NCBI RefSeq assembly: GCF_020740795.1
Contig: NC_067282.1
Location: 131,435,132-131,499,131, forward strand
Origin: Apus apus
Taxonomy: Eukaryota; Chordata; Aves; Apodiformes; Apodidae
Direction of reading: 5' to 3'
Length of the DNA stretch: 64,000 nt
Each line of letters starts with the position of its first letter. Within the stretch, counting starts at the first letter, position 1. Shown here one piece after another: positions 35,873-49,365 of this stretch. A model generated the notes under the pieces. That model saw nothing but the letters and a program-made list of their open reading frames with translations. It did not search any database and was not told the origin of the DNA. The position numbers and the translations under genes are program-made.

Positions 35873-36419
35873 ACCTCCAGCTGTTCCCACCATGTGCTAC
35901 AGGCAGCAGGACCTGGGGTCACCAGGCTTGAATTTGAACAAGAATTTGGCTGTAGAGCTGGGAGATAAATGCATAGTTTCCTATTGCAAAAAACATAGGT
36001 TAGGTAGAGGTATCTTTCTAGGTTGTTTTTAAAGGGCAGAGGATGAGTGTCTGTTTGAAGTTATCCCCATTTTTAAAAAGGTAAACAAGGTTTAAAAATT
36101 GGATTAAGTGAAAGCATGACCATGCGGAGGGTATGACTGGAGGCTGGGGTCAGAGTATGCATGAAATAAAGTGAGAGTATCATGATTTTGGATCCTCTAA
36201 CCTTCATTAGTAGGAGCTACCTCCTCCTGTTAATCTGATTTTAAAAGGACCTGGAGGGGAACCTTGGTTTAACCCATATGGGCCTGTGCATTTCAGAGAG
36301 CTCTAAGCCAACGTGAGGATGAATTTCTGAAACGCCCTGTCCCCTTAAGAGAATAGATAGATGTGCACTGGTCTATTTGTAATTCTCCTTCCAAGTTTGC
36401 TTAAAAAGTAAATGAAGAC

Positions 36420-36760
36420 ATTACAAAAATCCAGCTGACCAAAAAAACCAGATCTGACCAGTCATTTCAGGCTAAGCTAATGCAATTATCATTCTTATCC
36501 ATATTGTCATGCAGTTAGTCCCGCTGAGCCTAGTGCTCAACTGCCCTGATTTTTCATCATAAATTCTCTTTGTTCCTCTTCAAGTATTATTCCTGATTAA
36601 GGGCTGTGATTTGAGAAACTTAATGTCAGATTTTAAAGTGACAGTTGATTTTTCTTTTAGCAAGTTTGTTTTGCATGGATAAGCTTTTACATTGCATTGA
36701 CATATTTTTTGTCTCCTTTTTACTCTTTTGGTTTCCTTTGTAGATACTCGATTTATCTGA
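36420..36760. promoter_or_regulatory. Candidate conserved non-coding block
   Basis: This AT-rich block contains GCTAATGCAATTATCATTC near 36475, CTGATTAAGG near 36593 and GACAGTTGATTTTTC near 36642, all homeodomain/TALE-like words. It has no repeat or coding signature. Conservation was not measured. Confidence 0.22.
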
Positions 36761-39700
36761 AAAGATTGCAGAACTTGTGGTCTCAGAGGGTAATAAGCCC
36801 TCTTGCAGGTGTTACTGTGTGTGTGGGGAGATGTGAAATGCAAGCAGGCACCAGGAATGCAAATTCCCGCTGTAATTTGGGTCACATGTCCAAAGGGAAT
36901 TATAATTCCTCACATGCTTTCTCACACAGCAGGACGCGGGAGCAGAGTGATTACTGCCTTGGTCTGGGCTCCCAGCTCATCTACTCCCCTGTCCTGTCCC
37001 TGAAGGTACCCAATTGCCAAGTGTTGTAAAGCCAGAACAAGAAATGCCAGAATGGCCAATTATAACTTGCCTATAGGAAAATATTTTCCTAACCCCAGGC
37101 ATTTATCACTTGGCATGTCCCCTGAAGAGCTCTGGTTTATATCCCTTCTGCATGATTATCTCAAATGAGGTAACCCCAGAGTTATCCACAACCTTTATAA
37201 ATGCCCGTGCATTTTTTTCAGACCTCCTGAACTCTTCATCTTGACGATCTCCTGTGGCAGTGAATCCCAGTCTTGCAATGCACTACCAAACATATCCCCA
37301 TTCCTCTGGCCATTCACTGCTCATTTTCAGAATAAAATCCAACATTTCCATTCCCTTCTAGTGAACAATAACCTGGACTTTCTTGTGCCAGCATGCCTTG
37401 GGCTTTCCTCTCTGCTCACTGCATCAGTCAGTCAGTACCACCTTTATTAATATTCCCTTCCACCCCATGGTCCACGTTTGCACAAGAGCTTTCCCATCAT
37501 CTTGAGCAGAAGTCTCTTTGGCCCTTGAGGCACAAAACTGCTTGCCCTCCTGTGCATTCCTCTCCCACCTTTACTGTGGCTCACTAGGACTGGGGATGTG
37601 CTGTGAATTATTTTGAGGTCTGGGCACAGGGATTTGCACTGTAGATACAACCGTGCTGAAATCAGGAGCTGTCTCAGCCAAGTGACTAATAAGATTTGCT
37701 CTTGTTACCCTGATCAGGGCCAAGACCTACAGCAGACACCTCAGCCAGGGTCTGGCAGCTCCTTTTATTTCACCCTGGCAAGGTCAGACCTCCCACCTCA
37801 CCTTTCTGGTGCCACTGAGGACCTGCCCATGCCAGGAATGCTAACACAGCTGTACAAGGTCTCACTAGCACCAGAAACCTCATTTTGCAGTAGGCCAATG
37901 TAGCCTGAGAACCCCTGGTTGTGAGGCACAGTGTGGGCAGGAGACAGTCTGCTCTCCACCATGCTGGCTGGTAGAACAGGGGTAAAATGAGGAGCCAGAG
38001 TAGCAGAGGGATTTTAAGATCAATCATGGCTATCAGGGAGACAAATAAATAAATGTCTAGCACAGATACGGTATTGTGGCATGTCAAGAGCAGTCAAAGT
38101 GAGGATTTGGTTAGCAGCACCCTTTGAAAGTGCCTGTGAGAGCACAAGCAGTTCATTCAAGTGTCCTCAGCTCAGCTTTGGGCTGTAGCTGAATCTCCTG
38201 GGCCCTAGGCACCATGCAAAGCTAGCAGGGAGCTGCCAGAAAAGCTCCCTGCCTGTCACTGCGGGGAGGCCCCCTTGTTGTGCGTTTAGGCTGCTTATGG
38301 ATGCATGAGACAAAGGGTTGTTTTTACTTTTGCCTTGTTGTTTAAGCTCAAGGTTTGATACTCCTGGAGCAGTGGATATCCAAGGGCGTGACTCCCCCTT
38401 GACTATGTCCATGTGAAGTGGCCTGTGCTGGCAGGAGGCGGATGACAGTCAAGAGATACCACTGACATCATTTGAAGGCTGGTTGAACACACCACAGCTG
38501 AAAAAACACTAAGAATTGCTTTTATACACCTTGTCAGCTGTGCTGTAGGGAGTGCTGCTGGGAAGGATGCTTGCTTTTCAAGTTTTTCAAGACATCCCAT
38601 TATACCACTCTACTTAAGTCAATGAAAGCTTTTCCAAGCATTTTGAAGTGATATTTTCCATGCTGTATAGCTGCCTCTGACTTCTTTGAGGCAAAGATCA
38701 AGCCAGACAGGCTTGGCCAACATCTGGCACCAAGTGCTGAAAGCAGGAGGAGAAGCAGCTGTTTTGTGCCACACGAAGCGTTTCTGGTGGCCTTTTTGCT
38801 GGTCGGCTCGAGCATGGCCCTGCTTTGGAGCAGGGATTTAACATTTGGCCAGAGGGCCAGATGTTGTGTCAAGGATTTGCCACGGGTCTTTCCATCGCCT
38901 GCCACCTGGGAAAGCCTCCATGTCCCCATCACCTCCTGCTTGGCTGCAGCACCTCCCTTCTGCTGCCAGTCCCCGTGTTGTCTGAGGTGTCTGACGGGTG
39001 CCTCTCCATTTTACAGCCCCTCTAATGATCCACAGGGCTATCAGTATGGTGTGAGACCACAGGCTTTTTGTGACTTGAAAAACTGCATCCAGAAAGCTGT
39101 GTTAAAAATTATTATAGCTGCACAGTGAAATATTGAGAGGTTTAGAAGTGCCAGGATTGAACTGACCTGTACAAATTCAATTCACTTTCCAAAGCTGGGT
39201 TAAAAGAGGTATCTATTGCTACTTTCTTCATCCTACACAGCTGGCCTTCCCACCTGAAGTTTCATGGAGTTTTAGTTGTGGTGTATGGATAGCCCTCAAC
39301 CTTTTGTTGCTTTTTTCAGTATAGCCTGAATGGGAGGTGTTTGAAATCCGTCGAGATTTCACAGATGTTACTGTGTACCCTAAAAGCAATACTCTCCCTT
39401 GCAGGTTATACAGCAAAGACATGAGAGAGAGGTTTAGGACAGAGACCCAACTTTTGCCATTAACCCACCAACTTTCATCTGGATGTCTGTGAGCCTGTGG
39501 GCTGTCACAGATGGAGCCCAGCTCTGCAATGCCCTCAGGATGGCACATGATGGCCTGTGTGTTTTCAGCCACATGGACCAATCCCTTATAATTGTCTCTC
39601 TCTGTTGTCTGATCACGGTCTGTACCAACACCCTTGTCATCTGGTATTTATGAAAGAAATATATCCAAGTGTTTTCATAGTAACAGTGCTACATGAACAG

Positions 39701-39815
39701 GCAACTGAAGTTTAAATTTCCTTTGGCATAGTATTTCTAACATACAGCTATTAATTCCTCTACAAGCAGAGGACATATGCATAAGGGCATGAATGATCTT
39801 ATTGTAAAGGCACTC
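36761..39815. other. Intergenic, no gene seen
   Basis: No supported coding, RNA or repeat feature. ORFs of up to 120 codons overlap ORFs on the other strand. Confidence 0.45.
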
Positions 39816-39829
39816 GCCCAGGCTCAGAT

Positions 39830-40075
39830 GGCAGGAGTACAATGCCTAGCTCTGCTGCAGGCTGCCCATATGACCTGGAACAGGCCTCGACCCAGCTCAC
39901 CAAGTGTATTTAGGGATGCAAGTCCCATTGGCATTACTTAGAGGTAAGCACCTGAGTACTCTGGTGGATCTGCTACACTGAGGGTCCTCTGGAGAGCTGG
40001 AGCTTACAGAATTCAATTGCTTTGTGCCTCAGTTCCTCATTTTAAAATGGCAATACAAGCAGCTCTTGGTCTTTT
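39830..40075 (+). mobile_element. Ancient MIR-like SINE, interrupted
   Basis: CTAGCTCTGCTGCAGGCTG and ATGACCTGGAACAGGCC match the first half of a MIR-type SINE. GTGCCTCAGTTCCTCATTTT with AAAATGGCAATA resumes the second half about 110 bases later. The intervening stretch may be a separate old insertion. Strongly diverged. Confidence 0.45.
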
Positions 40076-42285
40076 TAGGGGCACCTTATTAGGCCCTTGA
40101 GCAATCTTACCTTGTCATCCTGCATCACAATGTCAGAGACAGAGGAAGTGTGCTCCCGTGTCCCACTCTGCCCAACTCCCCTTCCTGCCGGTCCCCGTTT
40201 GCAGCTTTTCCAAACATGAGTGCACCCAGCCTGCTCCTTCAGCCAGTCCACAGATACCACATTGTGCATGGTTTTGCTTTGAGGTATCTCAGTCCTCCAT
40301 TACTCTATGTGGCTGAGACCACACTGTCCTAGCATGAGCTTTCTCACATTTTCTTCCCCTTGTTATCTGGGCAGGCTTTGCCTGTTCCTACGCAGCTGGT
40401 GCCCTGCAGATCCCATCAGGCTGGGGACTGAGGTCTGTTGCTTTGCTCTTCTCACACCACGGGACCTTCTACAGGAAGAGAAAGGGCCTGGAGATAAGGC
40501 AAAGCCTTCCCAAGGGACAAATAAGTGGCTGCAGACCATCGTCTTCCAGAATTAAGAGCCATTGCCAAATATTTGGAAAACCCATAGATGCAGTGAGCTG
40601 GGATAAGTGAGAATGGGATAGATGAGGGCCCTGTTTTAGCACAGGTCCTCAGGAATGGATAGTAAGAAATTAAGCTAAGAAATGTAGAGGACTCAGGCAG
40701 GAGGGAGTGACACAAGGAGACAGTCGCAACAACTGCATCTTTGACTCTACCATGCTTGTTACAAGATTATGCTTTCAGTCTTCTTCCATGGTTACAGTTT
40801 TCCTTTCATTTAGTGTACAGCCCCATGGGTCTCACAGTTACTACCTATGGATGCCCAAGGGATTTGTGTAGGTGAGGAGCTTAACTGTCTTAGGTGCAGT
40901 TAGTTTTGTGGGTAATACTGATCCAAAGTGAGCGGCTTTTGCAGCTAATTAAAATGCTACGCTTTAAAATAATTTTTGCTAATTATTAATATTTAGCAGC
41001 ACTATTTTCACTGCAATTTCCATGTACCATGGGGATTTGAACTCTGTTAATTTCCCACTGACTCCCTTGGCACCATTTAGCATATCAAAATGACCATGAA
41101 ATTAAAAAACCTTAGTAATTTTATTTCTCTAGAAATTAACGCTAGCAATAACAGGGGAAAAATAAATGCTGCAGGAAAAATATGACCAAGTTCAGGTCCT
41201 TTCCCCTTTTTTTTTCCCCAAAAAAGGCACTTTTTCTGTAGTACTGACTGACCCAGAGGAGCACAGAAGCTGCTCTGGGCACAGGCTGCTTTTGATCTGC
41301 CAGGAGGAGGATGCACAGAGCTGCATTTCCCTTACCAACGCCACTGTTGTCCTGTAAGGCTGGGCAGCAGGCTATTGCTAAATAGTATTTTCTTGGCCTC
41401 AAAATGAGTCAGTATCTGTCAAAATTGGTATCCTGATCTTTTAACTCCCACTCTGGGCATTGGCTATTCAAATGAAGCTGATACCCCTGTGCAACATCGG
41501 ACACCAAACCCCTGGCAGGATGAGCAGCACTGGATACCAAGTGTGTTGTTTCCCAGGTCCCTGCTCTGCTTAACAGACCACACTGGTTGTCCCTGTAAGA
41601 GAGAAACATCCTTTAAAAAAGGATGAAAAAGAGAGGGGCAATGTGAGACTTCTGTTTGGAATAAGGCAGAGTGTATTTGCCATGTCCTCACATCATCACA
41701 GCAATCCAAACACAGAATTAACATCACTATGTGAATTTGCAAGAAAAAATGCTCAGTTATTTAGCAATAAAATCCAAATCAGCCTCTGACAGTCACTCTG
41801 GAAAATGATGTAAACATTCAACATGAGAACAATAAAAAATATATCAGTTTGATTTTGTTTTTTTAACTGAAAGGGAAGACTTGCACCCTTTCACTGAACA
41901 TATGTCTACACAGATCAATGTCAGCTCTTACTCATTTGCTACTTTTGACTATTTGCATTTATTCCTGTGCCTTGATTCTTAGTCACCTAGCTGTTTTGAT
42001 AACTTTGTTCTATATGTTTTGATTAAACTAAATCCTGTGTCTTTCCCAGGAGCGCAGGACACATCATCTTCTGACCTTCTTATTGTGCATTCAGCATCCC
42101 ATACCTGGCCCTGTACACAGCCCTCCCTGGCAGCCCCCCTCTCTCTCTCCCTCTTTTCAGTGAGAAGGCAGCCAGAAGACTTACCACCCTGCATTTCTTG
42201 TTGACCCTGTGCACAGCACGTCACCTTTTCTCACCTTCTAGAGCCACCAAGCTGCATCAATCCTGGTGGGTTGTGCCTAACAGCA
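40076..42285. other. Intergenic, no gene seen outside the candidate block
   Basis: Short overlapping ORFs only; no supported gene or RNA. Confidence 0.4.
40880..41045. promoter_or_regulatory. Candidate conserved non-coding block
   Basis: AT-rich, with GCAGCTAATTAAAATGC near 40941 and GCTAATTATTAATATTTAGC near 40978, homeodomain-type TAATTA cores. No repeat-family or coding signature. This was judged by eye only. Confidence 0.25.
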
Positions 42286-42289
42286 AGGA

Positions 42290-42432
42290 TTTGTTCTTCT
42301 ACATTTCCTTTCCCCACTTGTAAACTGAGCATCATAATACTTGCCTAGATCAAAGGGGGTACGGAGAGAATTAAATAATTAATGTAAGTAAAGCAGTTTG
42401 AAAGATGAAAGATGCTATATAAGTACAAAGTA
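42290..42432 (+). mobile_element. Ancient SINE/LINE 3' tail (MIR/L3-like)
   Basis: CCCCACTTGTAAACTGAGCA, then CATAATACTTGCCTAGA, AATTAATGTAAGTAAAGC, GATGAAAGATGCTATATA and AGTACAAAGTATTA follow the order of the widespread ancient amniote tail that ends in a GCTATATAAGTGCAAAGTATT-like sequence. The copy is diverged but collinear. Confidence 0.6.
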
Positions 42433-42436
42433 TTAA

Positions 42437-42497
42437 CTACAAAAACAAAACAAAGCAAAAAAACCCACAAAAAACAAACCAAAACAAAAAACCCACC
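42437..42497 (-). repeat. A/C-rich low-complexity tract
   Basis: Runs of A interrupted by C and CC, the complement of the T/G-rich tracts elsewhere in the window. It directly follows the ancient SINE/LINE tail. Confidence 0.8.
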
Positions 42498-45400
42498 CAA
42501 CAACCTGGTTACCGAGGTAAGTCTCCAGTTTATTCTGTAAGAAATTCAAGAAATCCAAAGAATTGCCACTAACAAATTAAGAGTTAGATTATGCCAAGCC
42601 CTAAAAGAGCTCTGCAGGGGGTGGAGAACCTTGCTTCCAACTGTGGCTGAGTTAGGGCACCTGTATGAGCAAGGAGTCAAAAGCATGCCTACAAAGGGTA
42701 TTTGGAAGGGAAGACACCTCCTGCATCACTGAATCATCTCCAGCAACCATGTCAAAGGGTGCAATGCAACAATGGATAGCACAGTGTCTCACAGCAAGCT
42801 ATGTGTCTTGCTGTTCCCCAGCCTCACTGCTCCGACGGTTAGAAACCTTCCTCTGGTTTCTAAGCTAAATGCATTCATGGCCATTTGTATCCATTGTCCT
42901 TGCCAACATTGTTTTAAGTTTAACACAAGATATTTATAGACCAATCGTGTCCTCTCTAACCTTTAATGTTGTTAGGCTGGGCAAGGCAATCCCTTTCAGT
43001 GCCCTGTTGTTAGTAGGGTCTCCAGCCCCTCACCAAGCACCCTACTAACTCTTAGTTACGCCTGCTCCAGTTGCAATTCTTCTTTCTTGAACAGAGGTGA
43101 ATAAATCTGTGTGCAGCCTCCTCACAGGGTCCACTAGTAGTTGTTCTCCATCATTAATGCTTTTCAGGCCCATGTCATAAATACTTGATACAGTCTCAAT
43201 CATATTTACCTTTTTTCATGTCCGTGCTAAGCTGCCATTTCCTAGTAATCCTGTGACCAGCCAAGGCGCTGGAGACTTTTTATGTTCCCAGAGAAACCCC
43301 TGACACTTCAGCCTTACGTGCCAAAACTTACATTTGGCACAACTGAATTTCATCCTATTCCCATTGTTCCCATCCCCAAGGTCACACAGTTCTTCCTGTT
43401 TGATAGGCTGCGGCCTCTCGTGTATTGACAAGCACTCGCATGTCTGTGTCATCAGGAAATTTCACGATGCACTCCTCCCTCTTTTGTGCAACAGGCAAAT
43501 ATTAACTAAAAGCAGTCCCCAAACCACCCTCAGACAATTTCACTAGCAACTGCTGTCCAGATTTGCTTTCAGCACATCTTGCTTTCAACTCCCATCCGGC
43601 TATGTCTCACCTATCTTGCAAGGATGGCTGAGGTTCTTCCAGAAGGAATGATGCTGCAAGTCCGTAGGGCTTCCCAGACCCAAGCAGTGCTTTAAAAGCA
43701 GTTGTGTTCCCTCAGGGACATTGCAAAAGAGAGTCAGTGAAGTTGCGAAGCACTGACATTTCATAACAATGCAAAGCCAAGAAAATATAATACCCAGGGT
43801 AATTTTGGATGGAAGGGAATATTCTTCAACATCTGGTGCAGCATATGCAGTAATTCTGGCAGCACAGAAAACCCTGTGTCCTCAAGAACCCTTTCACATC
43901 AAAGGTCACTAGTCTGAGAAAATGGAGGACACAAAGCCATGTTGTTATTGCTGATCCAAAGGAAATTGAGTCCAAGGAGAGGTGGAGTGCAGAGACAAAG
44001 GCCAGGTGGCTGTTTCAGGGGTGAGGTGAGCAGACATCAGGAGTCACAAACCCGCTGTCCCACAGCTTTGGACTGAGCCTTCAGCCTCTTTTTTGCCTCA
44101 GATAAAGAGCAGGCAGCTTTGATCTTTTACAGAGATGATTTATAGATGGTTTCCATCAATGCAGCAAGGCAGGAAGAAAAGGAATATGGATTTCTGGGAA
44201 TATCCAGTTCTTTGTGAGGTAGAAGATTATGGCCCAGCATCTAGTCAACTCTATAGTTGCTAAGACAAACTCAGGAGGAGACTGGAAGCAATGAACCCAA
44301 TATACTGAGGTCTCCTGTCTCCAAGGAAGATAATGGGCTCCATTTTTGGACCAGCCAAGTGGTAGGGTCAAATCTTGGCCACACCAAGGTCAGCAACAAG
44401 CTTGGATTGGGCTGAAGACATCAGCTCCAGTGCTCAGGTGCTTCAGGGCTCCAAAGGTGACTGAGAAAAGCCATGACTTGTGGTGAGGCCTGGTGGAGGA
44501 AAGTCACAAGTGCTTGCTTTTGAAAGACTGGGAGCTCCTCAGCAAATCCCAGCTGGTGCTTTCCAGAGGACCCAAATATGTATTTCAAGCAGCTACAGTG
44601 CCTGTGAGTACATCAGACTTCAAGGTATGGCTGGAGCAGTGAATAACACTGTGAGACTACACAAGTGCCAGCGTGAGACTTTGAGCCAGCTGCAGAAACA
44701 AAGCTCCAAGTGTCTGTAAATGTCAGAAAGTCTGAAAAATGAGATACATACGCATATGCACCACAAAGTTTTCCCTGGATCTTTGGAGAGAGAACCTTAT
44801 TAGAGCTACAAGTAGTGTTACACCAACTCAGAAGCCTCTGTTTTGATGTGCCTCTTGGAAAAAAGGACTTTCTAGTTTCATTACAGAGCATTGACTGCAC
44901 GGGACAAGCTGAGCACGTTTGGCACCCACTGTTATGAAGGAGAGCTCCTCAGCTCCCACACTGACTGATCCCTGCATTCCAGATGAGAGTCCCACCCGTG
45001 CAGTCAGAGCTTGGGAGTCAGCTGAGCGAAGCCAGAGCTTGGACGGATTTTAAATATCACCTCTCTACCTGGCAGGATTTCTTGCAGTCTGTCCTGCCAC
45101 TTTGTACTCCTAGCTCTGTGTTTGGGGGAGTGTGAAAAATATGGAGAGATGAACAGTGAGATCCATGCCTTGCTTTTCTTTTTCATCCCATCCTCACCCT
45201 GTACAGAGACAGTCAGAGTCCTGTGCCCAAAGCCCTAAGCTGGGCTTCCCCCCTGCTTGCTTACCCTCTGTGGGCTGCCAGTACAGGACAGGGGCTGCCT
45301 GCTGGGATGGGAGAGAGGCAACTGCAGTTTCTCCAAAGCAAAACAGAGGCTGGCAGCCCATGAGGGTGATGCTGCTGCCAGCTGCCTTGGCTGTGCCCCT

Positions 45401-46225
45401 GTTGGGGCTGCCACTACACTGCCACAGCACAGGTCACCCGTTCAGGAGAAAAACCCTAGGGGGGCTGGTGGGTTTTTTTCTTCTAGACTGAGAGTTTTGG
45501 CCTAATTCAGCCTCCTTGGCTGCTGAGCCACGGGCATGGCTACTACTCTGTGGCAGGTAGCAGGTGCATTTGGGTCACCCAACATTGCCTTCACTTGGAA
45601 ATGTTGTGCCTTTACACGAGAAAAAAATTCTGTTATGGGACCAGTAAGTAATTAAGGGGACTGATTCATATCTGGCTGTGAGTGATGGTTGTGGCTGCAG
45701 TGAGCCTGCTGGAGAGGCTTCTTTCTTCCTCTTGCAGGGTCAGGCTCCTTCATTTTATCTCTCTCATTAATGAGAAGTGGGAGGAGGAGCCGTTGCCCTT
45801 CCCTCTGCTTTCCATCATCCCCGTGTCCTGGCATAGATCCATGCGCAGGTTTCCTGACCCTTCTGTGTATTATCTAAGGCTGCAGCATGAGCCCTGCATG
45901 TGCATGTGCCTGTGCATGCGTGTGTACACATGCATCCCCGTGAGGACACGCACAGCACAGACCTAATCATTATCCCTGGCAAGAACATGAGTAAGAGGAT
46001 TTGCCTCTGTTTAACCAACCAATAATTAACACCGTGGTGAGAAGGTCTAACAGTCATAGCATCTCATTACTGTATTTTGACAGACAATATCCTCTTCAAA
46101 TATACTTTGAAGAAAGAGGACCAGCTTTAGAAAGGACACAAAGTGTTTGTAAACTAGTCACTCCTTGATTTCAAAGTCTTTAAGTCTGCTCAGAGACATG
46201 CAAAGGGCTCTGGGCTGGTACAAAA
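42498..46225. other. Intergenic, no gene seen
   Basis: No supported gene. An alternating purine-pyrimidine stretch (GCATGTGCATGTGCCTGTGC and following) occurs at about 45896-45934. Confidence 0.4.
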
Positions 46226-46227
46226 TA

Positions 46228-46312
46228 CTTCCCTCCAGGTTGGATGGTTCTTCTGGAGATCACCTGGTCCAACCCAGTGCTCACAGCAGAGCCTACAGAC
46301 ATACAGAATGAT
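46228..46312 (-). mobile_element. CR1 LINE 3'-end fragment
   Basis: Read on the minus strand, the fragment carries GGGTTGGACCAGGTGATCTC followed by CAGAAGAACCATCCAACCT, the conserved segment near the CR1 3' end, preceded by a degenerate GGCTCTGCTGTGAGCACT. The terminal ATTCTRTG units are missing, so this is a short eroded copy. Confidence 0.6.
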
Positions 46313-49050
46313 GTGAAATGGCCTCAAAAGAGCATGTTGAAAACAAGACTCAACTCCAGATGACCAGACCTTTTAAAATGGCTGTGTCAGTAGTCAGCCT
46401 GAGTTAAGTGTGTCAGACTAATTTCTAATTGGCCTTGTCTTTTATGTAGTTGCACTTTCAAGAGCTAGATATTATCATTATCTACTGTCAATGGGCATCA
46501 GTCTTCAGAAATCACAGCGTTTGACTGCCAACCTCTGCAGGTTGGTGAGCCTTTGGCTGGCTGTGGCACACTTGGCTCCTTCCTGGCCCTAGCTGTTGCG
46601 CTGGGGGTGGCATTTCCAAGGGGTCCCTCGGTCAGGAACCTTTTGTGGAGCTGCTTCTGCAGCAAAGGGAGCCAGACACCCTGCAGTCCTTGAGGCGACG
46701 CAGCGAGCCCCATCCAAGCCTTTGTTCCTCACTAGTTCTGCTGCTCCAGATTTGTGTGCTGCAACCCAGCACTTGGCCGGACTGCTGATGCCTTGAAGGA
46801 ATAGCTGTATAAATGCAACGATGTGGGAGTGTGCGTCTGTGTGTCTTCTGTGGCTTCAACCACGCCAAACCCCCTTGATTCCCAGTGTCAAAATCACAGT
46901 GAAGAAAAACCTGAGGTTTCTGTAGCCCCATGCAACACTGTGGGTAGGAGAAGAAGTAAGGAAAGACTGTGTCATCGCAAAGCTGCAGCCCAGATCTGGC
47001 CATTTCTGTCTGACTTGTGTGTGCTGTCTGACTTGTTGTCATCGTCACCCGGGCTGCGCGGCCTTTTGGCAAGGGGAGGAACAAGAGCAGGCAATGTTTT
47101 ACAGAGGACAGTATCTGGCCATGGAAAAGCTGTGCAACGTGACTCATTTTGTGTAAAGGACACGAAATTACAACTGTGTGCCACATGAGAAATGGTAGCT
47201 GGGCTCGAATCAAAAAACATCCTCATCCAGGAAGGGTATTCAAGCATGTGTTTAATTTAAGAACAGACTTAATCAGGGCCTTTGGGCATAAAAGGGTAAT
47301 GATTATTCTCGTGTTGCCTAGAAAATCCAAATGACATCTGAAAGATGTATTACTCAAGAAAATCTAGTGTTATTTCAGTGTCCTCGTTTAATCTTTCAAT
47401 TTCTAAAACAGTAATTTTATTAATTTTAATCTTTCAATTTCTAAAAAAGTAATTTTATTAATTTCTCATTGCTTGCCAGTGCTGTGAATTCTTTCACAGC
47501 TGTTTTACATTCAACTGTTAATGCCAAGTGGAATCAGCAAATACAGCCTGGTGCAGATAATAATATGGAAGTTCATTCCTGCATCCACCTCTTTTCTCCA
47601 TCCCCATTAAACTTCCCAGAGTGTAAGATATGCATGTTTGACTTTGCAGGGAAAGCTAGCCAGAGCAAAAGAACCTTTTTCCCTCTTGTACACACTTCTT
47701 AATAATTTCAAAACAACAACATCCCCATTTTTTTCAAAGTATTTGACTCCTATTTTTATTTTTTCTATACAACTTTATATTGCTGCAGAGATTACATATG
47801 GCTTATATGATTTCAAGTATGGAATATGTATTTTTTTTAATTGTAAGCGACTCTTTTTATTAGCAACTGGTTAGCATCCATTGAAATCCCAAAGCTGTCC
47901 TGGTAAAAGCAGCTGAGCTGTCATCCAATTGCTCTGTTACTCCAATAGCCACGCCAACAGCAGGAGCAGCAAAGCAGAAGGTGGCTGACAGCTTCCAGGT
48001 CCTGCCCTTCACCCTGGGGACGGTGCTGCCCTGTGTAGGCACTTTGTACCCAGCCCAGGAGAGCTGTCTCCCTGTCTTGGTGTGACCAGGGCAGATGGCA
48101 ACTCACGTCTTTGGTTTCCTTGGAAAAACCAAGTGCTCTGAATGGTCCAGCTACTCCAGGGATCCAACAGCTGTGAGAAGGTGATCTCTGGTCTATGCTG
48201 ACTGTGGAGATAGATTCACACCCAAATCTTTTTGGTTGCTCTACAGAAGGTGTTCTCTGAACTGGCCTAGACTTCTTCTGCCTTAGGAACTCTGGACACC
48301 AGCCATACAACTGGGATTTTTGAAGGGGCTGCAGGAAGCTGGGACCCAAGTGGATTTCCCATCTATACCCTGTAGAAGATATTCAGTCTGCTGCCAATGG
48401 AGTATCTCATTTTTGAGATACTTGCTGTGCAGAAAGATGTTTAAGCACCTGTTTTAAGAGAGATTCTTGGGCCAGGAGGCAAGCAAGGGCAGTTATTGGC
48501 TATAAGGTAAGTGCTTGTTCATTGTATTCATTTTGGGTTGAATCCTCTTCACCCTCCTCAGGCAATTGCTCCCGTGAAGCCAGTATGACTGCTGGCACAA
48601 ATAAAGTGGGTGGGTTTTGGCTCCTTTTCGATGACAATGATCATACATCTAGCTGCCAGCACAACTCCAGGTGCTAAACCCATGAATCTCCCTGTCAGAA
48701 AAAAACACAGTAAAGATCTGTGGCATAAAACTAGGGAAATGGATAGGCAGAAGGGAAAAGAAAATTTAACGTCATTTAACTCTAATACTTTTTTTTTTTA
48801 GGGTAGATGTTCAACTGGGCATCAGTAAAATGTGCTCTCAGGTTTGCCACTGCTTCCCTATCTGACCTTGTTGATGATCCTTGAACACCCCATTCCTCTC
48901 AAAGCTGTGGTTAAATATAACTGTATGTGGCTTTGAGATCCAGAGACAAGGTACAGCAGCAAGTGTTTAAAAAAGTGGATGATGGTGATAAAACATCATG
49001 CTGAAGCTCTGAACACATGGTACAGTTAGCAGCATGACTAGGGAAGAGTG
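46313..49050. other. Intergenic, no gene seen
   Basis: ORFs at 46632-47213 (minus) and 46823-47188 (plus) overlap each other and lack protein features. A 38-bp tandem duplication lies at 47388-47463. Confidence 0.4.
47388..47463 (+). repeat. 38-bp tandem duplication
   Basis: The unit starting TTAATCTTTCAATTTCTAAA occurs at 47388 and again at 47426 with a single C/A difference, so the duplication is recent or conserved. Confidence 0.85.
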
Positions 49051-49054
49051 TTCT

Positions 49055-49365
<311 letters not shown>

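Larger units (their letters stand above)
33398..36400. other. Intergenic, no gene seen
   Basis: Contains a T/G-rich tract (35337-35407) and a 16-bp perfect tandem duplication (35841-35872). ORFs up to 162 codons (33565-34053) show no protein family signature and overlap opposite-strand ORFs. Confidence 0.45.
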
